A stretch of 5,669 bases of DNA. Origin: an uncultured bacterium. Its GTDB lineage: Bacteria > Verrucomicrobiota > Kiritimatiellia > RFP12 > UBA1067. Positions 1 through 5,558 of this stretch are shown here, piece after piece (the stretch's first letter is position 1; the number at the start of each line of letters is the position of its first letter). The notes beneath the pieces are model-generated. The model searched no databases, was not told where the DNA came from, and saw only the letters and a list, made by a program, of their open reading frames with translations. The stretch is from assembly GCA_902773475.1 (NCBI GenBank), contig CACYEO010000117.1, positions 1-5,669 on the forward strand, given 5' to 3'. The position numbers and the translations under genes are program-made.

Positions 1-50
1 CCGGCTCGCCGCAAACCGCTCTCTCGTCTCATGTCTGTCGTCTCTCGTCT

Positions 51-90
51 CTAGAATCCTAGAATCTTAGAATCCTAGATTTCTAGAATC
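51..90. repeat. five tandem 8-base units, CTAGAATC type
   Basis: Five consecutive 8-base units are seen: CTAGAATC at 51-58, CTAGAATC at 59-66, TTAGAATC at 67-74, CTAGATTT at 75-82 and CTAGAATC at 83-90. Three are identical and two carry one or two changes. The period is not a multiple of three and no gene covers it, so this is a non-coding micro/minisatellite. Slipped-strand copy-number change between strains would be expected; any function is unknown. Confidence 0.85.
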
Positions 91-119
91 CCGAGCCACA
101 TCCTCAACCCTACCAACCC

Positions 120-143
120 AAACACCCAAACACTAAAACACTC
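120..143. repeat. three tandem 8-base units, AAACACYC type
   Basis: Units are AAACACCC (120-127), AAACACTA (128-135) and AAACACTC (136-143). The same unit reappears as a four-copy array at 191-222 after an unrelated 9-base repeat, so the family occurs as two arrays in one intergenic region. Confidence 0.8.
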
Positions 144-154
144 AACCCCTGTCT

Positions 155-181
155 CAATTCTGTCAATTCTGTAAATTCTGT
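155..181. repeat. three tandem 9-base units, CAATTCTGT
   Basis: Units are CAATTCTGT (155-163), CAATTCTGT (164-172) and AAATTCTGT (173-181), two exact copies and one with a single change. The array lies between the two AAACACYC arrays. No role is apparent. Confidence 0.8.
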
Positions 182-190
182 CTAAAAACC

Positions 191-222
191 AAACACTCAA
201 ACACTCAAACACCCAAACATTC
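191..222. repeat. four tandem 8-base units, AAACACYC type
   Basis: Units are AAACACTC (191-198), AAACACTC (199-206), AAACACCC (207-214) and AAACATTC (215-222). This is the second array of the unit found at 120-143. It ends about 70 bases before the -35 box of the tRNA promoter. Confidence 0.8.
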
Positions 223-249
223 CCTCTTCTGTATGCGCGCTGGAATTTA

Positions 250-263
250 CGCATGGGTGAAAA
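250..263 (+). promoter_or_regulatory. 14-base motif upstream of the tRNA promoter
   Basis: CGCATGGGTGAAAA lies 26 bases upstream of the tRNA-Gln -35 box. The same 14 bases occur once more in the window, on the minus strand at 5572-5559, upstream of the three-gene operon promoter and in the same direction relative to transcription. The exact match is seen directly. A regulatory role, such as an activator site or shared upstream element, is only inferred, and the two spacings to the -35 boxes differ (26 versus 41 bases). Confidence 0.35.
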
Positions 264-289
264 TCTGTTTTGGTGAGAAAAAATCGCGC

Positions 290-318
290 TTGCATCCGGC
301 GGCGCGAAATGGTACACT
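290..318 (+). promoter_or_regulatory. sigma70-type promoter of tRNA-Gln
   Basis: A -35 box TTGCAT (290-295) and a -10 box TACACT (313-318) are separated by exactly 17 bases. Transcription would start near 325, about a dozen bases before the mature 5' end of the tRNA at 337, which suits a short leader removed by RNase P. The boxes match the TTGACA/TATAAT consensus at 4 of 6 and 4 of 6 positions, and the ideal spacing and position raise confidence. Confidence 0.7.
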
Positions 319-336
319 CTCTCCCGCACTCAAAAT

Positions 337-410
337 TGCCTCGTGGTGTAATGGTAGCACCGCAGATTCTGATTCTGCTTGTTGGGGTTCGAGTCCCTGC
401 GAGGCAACCA
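337..410 (+). tRNA. tRNA-Gln (anticodon CTG)
   Basis: The full cloverleaf can be drawn. The acceptor stem TGCCTCG (337-343) pairs perfectly with CGAGGCA (400-406). A short D arm (346-360) carries the GG of the D loop. The anticodon stem GCAGA (362-366) pairs with TCTGC (374-378) around the loop TTCTGAT, giving anticodon CTG at 369-371, which reads the Gln codon CAG. The T loop TTCGAGT is closed by three G-C pairs and two G-T wobbles. The 3' ACCA is encoded in the DNA (407-410). The weak first pair U1-A72 is typical of bacterial tRNA-Gln. No T-tract terminator follows, so the transcript may continue into the gene at 572. A second Gln isoacceptor (TTG) would be needed for CAA codons and is not in this window. 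Confidence 0.96.
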
Positions 411-489
411 ATACGGTTGTTTCCGCAGACAGTTTCGAAGTTTGTCAGAATCGTCTTGCTGGAATTCCTTTCAATGCATAGACGCGCCT

Positions 490-520
490 GCCGGTTCGAA
501 AACAAATCTGCGAGACCGGC
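490..520 (+). other. potential hairpin in leader of the Cys-rich gene
   Basis: GCCGGTTCG (490-498) can pair with CGA (511-513) plus ACCGGC (515-520), leaving G514 as a bulge and a 12-base A-rich loop. No T-tract follows, so it is not a standard intrinsic terminator. It could be a processing or stabilising structure between the tRNA and the downstream gene. Pairing is seen in the sequence; function is not known. Confidence 0.4.
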
Positions 521-535
521 GTAGTGCGGAGGTTT

Positions 536-549
536 GCGGGGCGACCCGC
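536..549 (+). other. 5-bp hairpin with GCGA (GNRA) tetraloop
   Basis: GCGGG (536-540) pairs with CCCGC (545-549) around the loop GCGA, a stable GNRA tetraloop. It ends 9 bases before the ribosome binding site AAGGA (559-563) of the gene at 572. It could protect the 5' end of a processed mRNA or modulate translation, but it is short and may be incidental. Confidence 0.35.
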
Positions 550-571
550 CTAACAAGAAAGGAAAACCGAA

Positions 572-1066
572 ATGAAGAAGATGATGACATTGTTGGCCGT
601 CGCGCTTGCATGCACTGCGGCTTCCGCCCGCCACAAACACCACGCTCCTCCCCCGCTGCCGCGCTGCGACGCCTGCCATGGAAGCGGCGAATGCCACAAA
701 TGCGAAGGCACCGGCTGGCGCGAGGGCTGGTTCACATCCAGCATCTGCAAGCGCTGCGAAGGCACCGGCTGGTGCAACGAATGCGGCGGATGGGGACTGA
801 AACGCGATGCCCGTCCTCCACGCCGTGCAGGATACGGACCCAAGGTCAAACATTCGCACCGCAAGCCGGAGCATGCGGCGCCTCCGCCGCACCACAAGCC
901 GGAGCACGTGGCGCCTCCGCCGAAGCCGGCTCCGAAACCGGTTGCAAAACCGCTGCCGAAGCCCACGCCGAAAGTCCGCGCGACTGTCGTGGTGCATCCC
1001 GACAAGCCGCACACTCCCCCGGCGAAAAGCGGCACGTGCGGCACGTACAAAAAACCGCGCAAGTGA
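572..1066 (+). CDS. secreted protein with four DnaJ-type CxxCxGxG motifs, no J domain
   Basis: The 164-residue product is not a named family member that I recognise. Residues 1-19 form a short signal peptide: Lys2-Lys3, a hydrophobic stretch, and an Ala-Ser-Ala cleavage site at 17-19. The mature protein starts with a His/Pro-rich segment, followed by four CxxCxGxG motifs at residues 32-39, 41-48, 59-66 and 68-75. These are the zinc-ligand motifs of the DnaJ cysteine-rich domain, here in two tight pairs 27 residues apart. No J domain or DnaJ C-terminal substrate domain is present. Residues 90-164 are rich in Pro, Lys and His, with an 11-residue tandem repeat (KPEHAAPPPHH, KPEHVAPPPKP at 98-119) and one extra Cys at 156. 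The ATG has a good ribosome site, AAGGA (559-563), 8 bases upstream. I infer an exported metal-binding or protein-binding factor. The alternative is a structural or wall-associated protein. The gene is closed by the terminator at 1091-1127. Confidence 0.85.
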   Translation: MKKMMTLLAVALACTAASARHKHHAPPPLPRCDACHGSGECHKCEGTGWREGWFTSSICKRCEGTGWCNECGGWGLKRDARPPRRAGYGPKVKHSHRKPEHAAPPPHHKPEHVAPPPKPAPKPVAKPLPKPTPKVRATVVVHPDKPHTPPAKSGTCGTYKKPRK

Positions 1067-1085
1067 CCGCGCGCGCATGAAGGCG

Positions 1086-1127
1086 AAAAAGAACCGGACC
1101 GGTTGAAACCGGCCCGGTTCTTTTTTT
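1086..1127. terminator. bidirectional intrinsic terminator
   Basis: Bases 1091-1103 pair with 1108-1120 around the loop TGAA, giving 13 pairs with a single A-C mismatch at 1098/1113. Seven T follow at 1121-1127 for the + strand gene at 572. Five A precede at 1086-1090, which become a U-tract for RNA made from the minus strand, so the same hairpin can also stop the proS operon, whose last stop codon lies 19 bases away. Its position between two convergent genes fits this double use. Confidence 0.9.
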
Positions 1128-1145
1128 CGCTCAGGCGTCCGCGGA

Positions 1146-2867
1146 TCAGCGTCCTGCGAGAGCGGCCGAAACCGCCGCAAGCGCTTCGGAAGGCGGAACG
1201 ATGCGCGTCTTCGACTTGTCCTCGTCGCGGCGCTTGATTTCGATTCCGCCGCCGGCGAGACCTTTCGCGCCGACGACCACGCGCACGGGGAATCCGATGA
1301 GATCGGCGTCTTTGAATTTGACTCCGGGACGCTCGTCGCGGTCGTCGACGATGCAGTCGATGCCGGCGTCTTCGAGTTCCTTCTCGAGCGCGAATGCCGC
1401 GGAGGAAACCTTTTCGTCTTTCGGATCGAGCAGGTCGATCGCCACCTGGTAGGGTGCGACCGATGCGGGCCAGACTATTCCGTCTTTGTCGTGGCACTGT
1501 TCGATCACGGCCTGCAGAGTGCGGCTCACGCCGATTCCGTAGCAGCCCATGATCATCGTTTTTTCTTCGAGTTTGTCGTTTTTGTAGACGGCGCCGAACG
1601 CGGCGGAGTATTTCGTGCCGAGTTTGAAAACCTGGCCCACTTCTATGCCGCGTTTGATCGTGATCGGCCTGCCGCAATGCGGGCAGGCATCGCCTGCGAC
1701 GGCGATCGCAAGGTCCGCATAGTCGCCGTCCGCGATTTTCGCGTCGCGCGCCAGATCGACATTCTTCAGGTGGAAGCCGTCTTTGTTCGCGCCTGTGATG
1801 CGTCCCGCCGCGCCTTTGAGCGAGGAGTCCGCCAATATGCGCAGCGAGCCGTCGGCCGGGGCGACGGGGCCGACGAATCCGGCGTTCGCGCCTGTTGCGC
1901 GCAGGACGGTCCCGAAGTCCGCGAGCGCTACGGAGCCGGCGCCGAGGAAACGCCGCAGTTTCACTTCGTTCACATCGCGGTCGCCGGGGACGCACACCAT
2001 CACGGGTTTGCCGTCTGCGGCGTAGACGAGCGATTTCACGAACAGGGACGGGTCGAGTCCCATGAAAGAAGAAACCTGCTCGATCGTTTTCGCGTCCGGC
2101 GTGGCCACTTCCGAATACGGCGGGCACGGGGCGTCCTGCGCGGGTGCCGGGGAGCGTTCGGCCTTTTCGAGGTTGGCGGCGGCGCCGCAGCCTTCGCAGA
2201 AAGCGATGCCGTCTTCGCCTGCGTCGGCGAGCACGTGGAATTCGTGCGTGAGGCTGTCGCCCATGTCGCCGCCGTCGGCCTGGACGGGAACCGCCTTCAG
2301 CCCGCAACGCGCGAAGACGCGCTCGTACGCGTGGTACATTTTCCAGTAGTTCGCGTCAGCGCCCTCGGCGTCTGCATCGAAGGAGTAGGCGTCCTTCATC
2401 AGAAATTCCTTGGAGCGCATCAGGCCGAAGCGCGGACGCGTCTCGTCGCGGAATTTCCACTGTATCTGGTAGACCGTCACAGGCAGCTGGCGGTAGGAGG
2501 AAACGACGCCTTTCACGAGGTCGGTCGTGGTTTCCTCGGCAGTCGGGCCGAGTGCGTAGTCGTGCTCCGCGCGGTCGCGGAGCTTGAACATGTTGGGGCC
2601 CATCGAATCCCAGCGTCCGGTCACGCGCCACAGTTCCGCGGGCTGGAGGATCGGCATGGATATTTCAAGCGCGCCGGCCTTGTCCATTTCGTCGCGCACG
2701 ATGGCGCGTATCTTTTCGAGCACGCGCATTCCGAGCGGCATGTAGGAGTAGAGTCCCGCCGCGGTCTTGCGCGCCAGTCCGGCGCGCATCAGGAGTTTGT
2801 GCGAGTCTATTTCGGCGTCGCCGGGATTGTCCCGGAGCGTCGCTATCAGTGATTTTGTCCAGCGCAT
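1146..2867 (-). CDS. proS: prolyl-tRNA synthetase, bacterial type with editing domain
   Basis: ProRS (EC 6.1.1.15) attaches proline to tRNA-Pro in the cytoplasm using ATP. The 573 residues match the usual bacterial length (about 570). Class II motif 1 lies around residues 61-80, ending in a conserved Pro. The GPTAEE signature is at 107-112, motif 2 with RPRFGLMRSKEF at 144-155, and motif 3 GCYGIGVSR at 441-449. Between motifs 2 and 3 sits the inserted INS/YbaK-like editing domain (about 230-390) with Lys278 in the LFVKSLVY segment, equivalent by position to the Lys needed for clearing Ala-tRNA-Pro. Pairs CxxC at 224-227 and 395-398 flank the insert. The C-terminal anticodon-binding domain spans about 475-573. 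The start is the only in-frame ATG after the stop of the upstream gene, which is in the same frame 18 bases earlier. The ribosome site is weak (an AAAGAG run very close to ATG), so coupled translation with the upstream kinase gene is likely. Confidence 0.98.
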   Translation of the reverse strand: MRWTKSLIATLRDNPGDAEIDSHKLLMRAGLARKTAAGLYSYMPLGMRVLEKIRAIVRDEMDKAGALEISMPILQPAELWRVTGRWDSMGPNMFKLRDRAEHDYALGPTAEETTTDLVKGVVSSYRQLPVTVYQIQWKFRDETRPRFGLMRSKEFLMKDAYSFDADAEGADANYWKMYHAYERVFARCGLKAVPVQADGGDMGDSLTHEFHVLADAGEDGIAFCEGCGAAANLEKAERSPAPAQDAPCPPYSEVATPDAKTIEQVSSFMGLDPSLFVKSLVYAADGKPVMVCVPGDRDVNEVKLRRFLGAGSVALADFGTVLRATGANAGFVGPVAPADGSLRILADSSLKGAAGRITGANKDGFHLKNVDLARDAKIADGDYADLAIAVAGDACPHCGRPITIKRGIEVGQVFKLGTKYSAAFGAVYKNDKLEEKTMIMGCYGIGVSRTLQAVIEQCHDKDGIVWPASVAPYQVAIDLLDPKDEKVSSAAFALEKELEDAGIDCIVDDRDERPGVKFKDADLIGFPVRVVVGAKGLAGGGIEIKRRDEDKSKTRIVPPSEALAAVSAALAGR

Positions 2868-2885
2868 TCTCTTTGCCCGTGTTGT

Positions 2886-4004
2886 TCAAGACGCGTTCGC
2901 GGCGTCTTTCGCTATTTTTTCCATTTCGGCAGCGTTCGCCTCCATCGACTCGACCATTTTGAACTGCGTGCGGCAGCGGTCGAGGTTGTGGTCGGGGCGC
3001 GACGTGCGGAAGTAGGTGTCGCCGGCGAGGTAGTCCGTGAGGAACCTTACGCCGATCGTGAAAGTGATCAGCCTGCCGGAGAAGACGAGTTCTTCGCGCT
3101 CCGCCGGGACGAGGAATTTCGCGTCGGCGAGATAGCCGCGCGCGAGCTGTTCGAACATGTCGAGGCGCGAATAGACTTTGGAAAGGTCGCGTTCGTCTTC
3201 CGCCGCGTTGGCGGTGGAAGTGCGCACCATGTCGCCGAAGTCGTAGAGCGCGAGTCCCGGCATCACGGTGTCGAGGTCGATGACCGCGCAGCCTTCGCCG
3301 GTGGCGTCGTCGAGCATGACGTTGTTGATTTTCGTGTCGTTGTGCGTGATGCGTTCGGGGATTTCACCCGCGCGCATCCGCTCGATCAGCCTGCCGGCCT
3401 CGGCGCGGTGCGCGTCCACGAAGGCGAGTTCGGCGGAGACTTTCGCTTTGCGCGCGCAGACGTCGGCGGCGGCCGCCTCGTCCAGCTGCGCAAGGCGTGA
3501 AAGCGTGTTGTGGAATTCGGGGATCGTTTCGTAAAGGCGCGGCTGCGGCAGGTCGGCGAGGTCGTTCTGGAACCGCGCGAAGGCGTTTGCGGCCTTGTAC
3601 GCCTGGACGGGCCGTTCGATGAGATCCACGGTGCGCGCGCCTTCGATGAAGACGTACATGCGCCACCATCCGCCGTCCGGCCCGCGCGCGAGCGGTTTGC
3701 CGTCGCGCGCGTTGATTACGGTGAGCGTTTTGCGCGAAGCGTCCGGGTCTCCGGCGTGCTTCACCGCGATGTGCCCTGTCACGCGCACGATGTTTTCCAT
3801 CACGCGCGCGGGCTGCTTGAATATCGTGTCGTTTATCCTCTGGAGGATGTACGACACCTTCGTTCCGGCAAGCGACATGTCCACCTTGAACGTGTCGTTT
3901 ATGTGGCCGGATCCGTAGGGCTGCGCCGAACGGAAATCGCCGTAGACGGAAAAGAGGGAAACGGTTTCGCGGAGAAGCGTTTCCGGATATGTGCGCGATG
4001 ACAT
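2886..4004 (-). CDS. APH-fold sugar kinase, NahK-like (N-acetylhexosamine 1-kinase family)
   Basis: The 372-residue product has the aminoglycoside-phosphotransferase/choline-kinase fold. A Gly-rich nucleotide-binding segment YGSGHINDTFKV is at 30-41. The catalytic loop HNDTKINN is at 221-228, with Asp223 as expected base and Asn228 as metal ligand. The metal-binding IDLDTVMPG follows at 242-250, leading into YDFGDMVR at 254-261. From memory, this HNDTKxNN...IDLDTVMPG pairing is typical of NahK (EC 2.7.1.162), which phosphorylates GlcNAc or GalNAc at C1 for the GNB/LNB-type salvage route, rather than of antibiotic-resistance kinases. Substrate is therefore inferred, not shown; another hexose or hexosamine is possible. 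Relatives are often mislabelled as mucin-desulfating sulfatase. A strong ribosome site GGGAGG (4015-4010) lies 5 bases before the ATG. It is the middle gene of the operon, 17 bases after the ROK-like gene and 18 before proS. Confidence 0.85.
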   Translation of the reverse strand: MSSRTYPETLLRETVSLFSVYGDFRSAQPYGSGHINDTFKVDMSLAGTKVSYILQRINDTIFKQPARVMENIVRVTGHIAVKHAGDPDASRKTLTVINARDGKPLARGPDGGWWRMYVFIEGARTVDLIERPVQAYKAANAFARFQNDLADLPQPRLYETIPEFHNTLSRLAQLDEAAAADVCARKAKVSAELAFVDAHRAEAGRLIERMRAGEIPERITHNDTKINNVMLDDATGEGCAVIDLDTVMPGLALYDFGDMVRTSTANAAEDERDLSKVYSRLDMFEQLARGYLADAKFLVPAEREELVFSGRLITFTIGVRFLTDYLAGDTYFRTSRPDHNLDRCRTQFKMVESMEANAAEMEKIAKDAANAS

Positions 4005-4021
4005 GTGTGCCTCCCGGACCG

Positions 4022-5419
4022 TCAGCCGATCGCCGGTATCTGCGCGGCGGCCACGGACTGGCCCAGACGGCGCGCTTTTTCGTCTGGCATGAATATCTCG
4101 ACCTTCTCGGCGAGTTCGGGGTCGAACTCTTCAAGGTGCATGCGCGCCTCGTTCAGGAGGATGGATCCGCCCACGCCGGACGTGACGCGGCCGAGGATCA
4201 TCAGGTTGTCGAAGTCGTAGAACTCGCCGTACCACGGAACGGTCTCCGCGAGTTCGCGCCCCATCTTCAGATAGACCTGGACCGCGCGGTCGTCGCCCTT
4301 GGCGACGGCGGCCTGGACTTCTTTCAGGCGGTCGGGCAGACCCATCGTCTCCGGGAATTCGAAACCGAAGGAGGTGGCGAGGAAATTGACGGCCTGCTGC
4401 GAGAAATACATGCAGCCGACGCCCTGGTCGCGCGACCATTCGTCGGCGGGGGCGGCGGTGTTCATGTCCGCGGGCGCGAACGCCAGTTCGGATATGCGCC
4501 CGGTGAGCGCGCCGTTCGTGTTGATGAAGCCTACGGCCTCGGAAGAGCCCATCGCCACGCCGAGAATGCCGTTGCGGCCCATTGCGATCGCTCCGGCGAG
4601 CGCGGTCACGTCGCCGTCGTTGAACACTTCGAACGGAACCTTCCATTCGTCTTCGATGCGGAGGAACAGGTTCTGCGCTTCGGAGTAGCGCTGCGGGTTC
4701 TTTTCGCGCACGGCGCGGAACAGGGAAGCGACTCCGATCTTCTTGCCGACGAACGTTCCCGCGGAAGATCCGCCGATCGCGTCCACCTTCCCGCCGAGCG
4801 CCTTTGCGGCGGCTTCAAGACCTTCGGAAAGCTTCGTGTAGTGGTATTCGGGATCGGGCTGGTTGCGCGGATCCCACGGGAATTCCTCGGAGAACACGAC
4901 TTCGCCTTCGCGCAGGGCGGAGATTTTGAAATCGCTCGCGCCGAGGTCGAAGCCGATGCGGTTGCCGTCGGTCCTGCTTTTGATGATTATCGCGCGCTCG
5001 CGCTCCTGCGGCATGTTCTTGAGCGGGACGATCTCTACCTGCATTTCGCGTCCGTAGAGGTCGGACATGAATTCCCAGTCGAACTTGCGCGCGCCGTCTT
5101 TCGTGTAGTCGGCGGCGACGGGCTTGACGATCTCGTCAGGGCCGGAGAGCCAGAGCTTCCAGCCGCCGGCCGACCAAAGCAGGAACTTCACGCAGCGTTC
5201 CACCGTGCGCACGACTACGCCGGTCATGTCCGGGGCGATGCGTTTTGGGATGTCGAGATCGTAGCGGGAGACGTAGCCGTCCTCGCGTTCCCAGGCGATG
5301 GCGACCGTCTGCGGATCCGATCCGGCTTCCTGCCGGAGAAATTCTATGAATTCCACGGGAGTCTGGAAGTCAAGTGCGCAGTTGCAGCGTTCGCCGCCGC
5401 AGGAACATTCGTTCGACAT
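4022..5419 (-). CDS. long ROK-like (ASKHA-fold) protein, putative sugar kinase
   Basis: The 465-residue product has a C-terminal ASKHA/ROK-type ATPase half. The phosphate-1 segment IGFDLGASDFKISAL is at 155-169, the GSSAG connect-like segment at 217-221, and the VFNDGDVTALAGA segment with the likely catalytic Asp268 at 265-277. A phosphate-2 region follows at 287-300, reading MGSSEA where ROK kinases usually have a GTG-like sequence. The ROK zinc motif (CxCGxxGC) is absent. Residues 1-150 are an extra N-terminal region without a convincing helix-turn-helix, so a NagC/Mlc-type repressor is less likely. It begins with a cysteine cluster C5, C7, C12, C14. I infer a sugar kinase or sugar-sensing protein; substrate unknown. 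The start at 5419 is chosen because GGAG (5431-5428) lies 8 bases upstream and the promoter is at 5517-5489; the frame stays open further upstream, but those starts would precede the promoter. It is the first gene of the operon with the NahK-like kinase and proS. Confidence 0.85.
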   Translation of the reverse strand: MSNECSCGGERCNCALDFQTPVEFIEFLRQEAGSDPQTVAIAWEREDGYVSRYDLDIPKRIAPDMTGVVVRTVERCVKFLLWSAGGWKLWLSGPDEIVKPVAADYTKDGARKFDWEFMSDLYGREMQVEIVPLKNMPQERERAIIIKSRTDGNRIGFDLGASDFKISALREGEVVFSEEFPWDPRNQPDPEYHYTKLSEGLEAAAKALGGKVDAIGGSSAGTFVGKKIGVASLFRAVREKNPQRYSEAQNLFLRIEDEWKVPFEVFNDGDVTALAGAIAMGRNGILGVAMGSSEAVGFINTNGALTGRISELAFAPADMNTAAPADEWSRDQGVGCMYFSQQAVNFLATSFGFEFPETMGLPDRLKEVQAAVAKGDDRAVQVYLKMGRELAETVPWYGEFYDFDNLMILGRVTSGVGGSILLNEARMHLEEFDPELAEKVEIFMPDEKARRLGQSVAAAQIPAIG

Positions 5420-5427
5420 GTTTTGGT

Positions 5428-5431
5428 CTCC
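5428..5431 (-). promoter_or_regulatory. ribosome binding site deciding the ROK-like start
   Basis: On the minus strand GGAG lies 8 bases upstream of the ATG at 5419. It supports this ATG over the in-frame upstream ATG at 5647, which would add 76 residues of Arg/Cys-rich sequence without homology and would lie upstream of the promoter. Confidence 0.75.
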
Positions 5432-5455
5432 GTTTGGTTGTTGGGGTTTCGTGGA

Positions 5456-5486
5456 CGCCGTTCGCGCGTTGCACGGAAGAACGGCG
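5456..5486 (-). promoter_or_regulatory. inverted repeat over the operon transcription start
   Basis: CGCCGTTC (5456-5463) and its exact complement GAACGGCG (5479-5486) form a perfect 8-base inverted repeat with a 15-base spacer. The predicted start of transcription is near 5482, so the repeat spans roughly -4 to +27. It could be an operator for a dimeric repressor or a 5'-end stem-loop that stabilises the mRNA. The pairing is seen; the role is inferred. Confidence 0.5.
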
Positions 5487-5488
5487 CA

Positions 5489-5517
5489 AGTATACCCTAA
5501 ACTTCCGCCGCGTTCAA
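5489..5517 (-). promoter_or_regulatory. sigma70-type promoter of the ROK-kinase-proS operon
   Basis: Read on the minus strand, TTGAAC (5517-5512) is followed after exactly 17 bases by TATACT (5494-5489). Matches to TTGACA/TATAAT are 4 of 6 and 5 of 6. This gives a leader of about 62 bases before the ATG at 5419. No other promoter is evident in the 17- and 18-base gaps between the genes, so it probably drives all three. Confidence 0.75.
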
Positions 5518-5558
5518 TCCGCGCGAAAGGGAACCGGGCGCGGCGGGCGCATCTGTAT

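Larger units (their letters stand above)
1..336. other. AT-rich intergenic region with repeat mosaic
   Basis: This stretch shows no credible gene. It contains pyrimidine-rich sequence with a 10-base direct repeat (CTCTCGTCTC at 21-30 and 42-51), three clusters of short tandem repeats (51-90, 120-181, 191-222), a 14-base motif at 250-263 and the promoter of the downstream tRNA gene. Base composition is clearly more AT-rich than the coding DNA to the right. Open frames crossing it on the minus strand translate to repetitive or arginine-rich peptides without any recognisable domain, so I treat the region as non-coding. Confidence 0.7.

Noticed and set aside
51..222. Possible CRISPR array
   Set aside because: Units are only 8-9 bases, directly abutting, with no spacers of 25-40 bases and no cas genes nearby.
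337..410. tRNA 3' end as an integration (att) site
   Set aside because: I found no second copy of the tRNA 3' end in the window and no integrase or phage gene.
572..631. Lipoprotein signal (Cys14 after Ala-Leu-Ala) in the Cys-rich protein
   Set aside because: The -3 position is Ala rather than Leu/Val/Ile and the signal would be only 13 residues; the Ala-Ser-Ala site at 17-19 fits signal peptidase I better.
550..2307. Minus-strand open frame of 585 residues across proS, the terminator and the Cys-rich gene
   Set aside because: Arg-rich shifted-frame translation of proS that then runs antisense through the strong terminator and another gene.
1491..2852. Long + strand open frame (453 residues) opposite proS
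   Set aside because: It is antisense to a complete, unmistakable proS. Its Val/Arg/His/Gly-rich composition is what GC-rich codon bias on the other strand produces, and no domain is recognisable.
2886..4004. Aminoglycoside resistance phosphotransferase
   Set aside because: It shares the APH fold, but the HNDTKINN and IDLDTVMPG motifs and the operon context point to a sugar kinase of the NahK type.
4971..5419. Helix-turn-helix domain making the ROK-like protein a NagC/Mlc-type repressor
   Set aside because: The first 150 residues contain no segment with a convincing helix-turn-helix pattern and are longer than the usual ROK repressor N-terminus.
3989..5500. Long + strand open frame (503 residues) opposite the ROK-like gene
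   Set aside because: Same mirror effect of GC-rich third positions; no domain, and it would run through the operon's ribosome site, leader and promoter.
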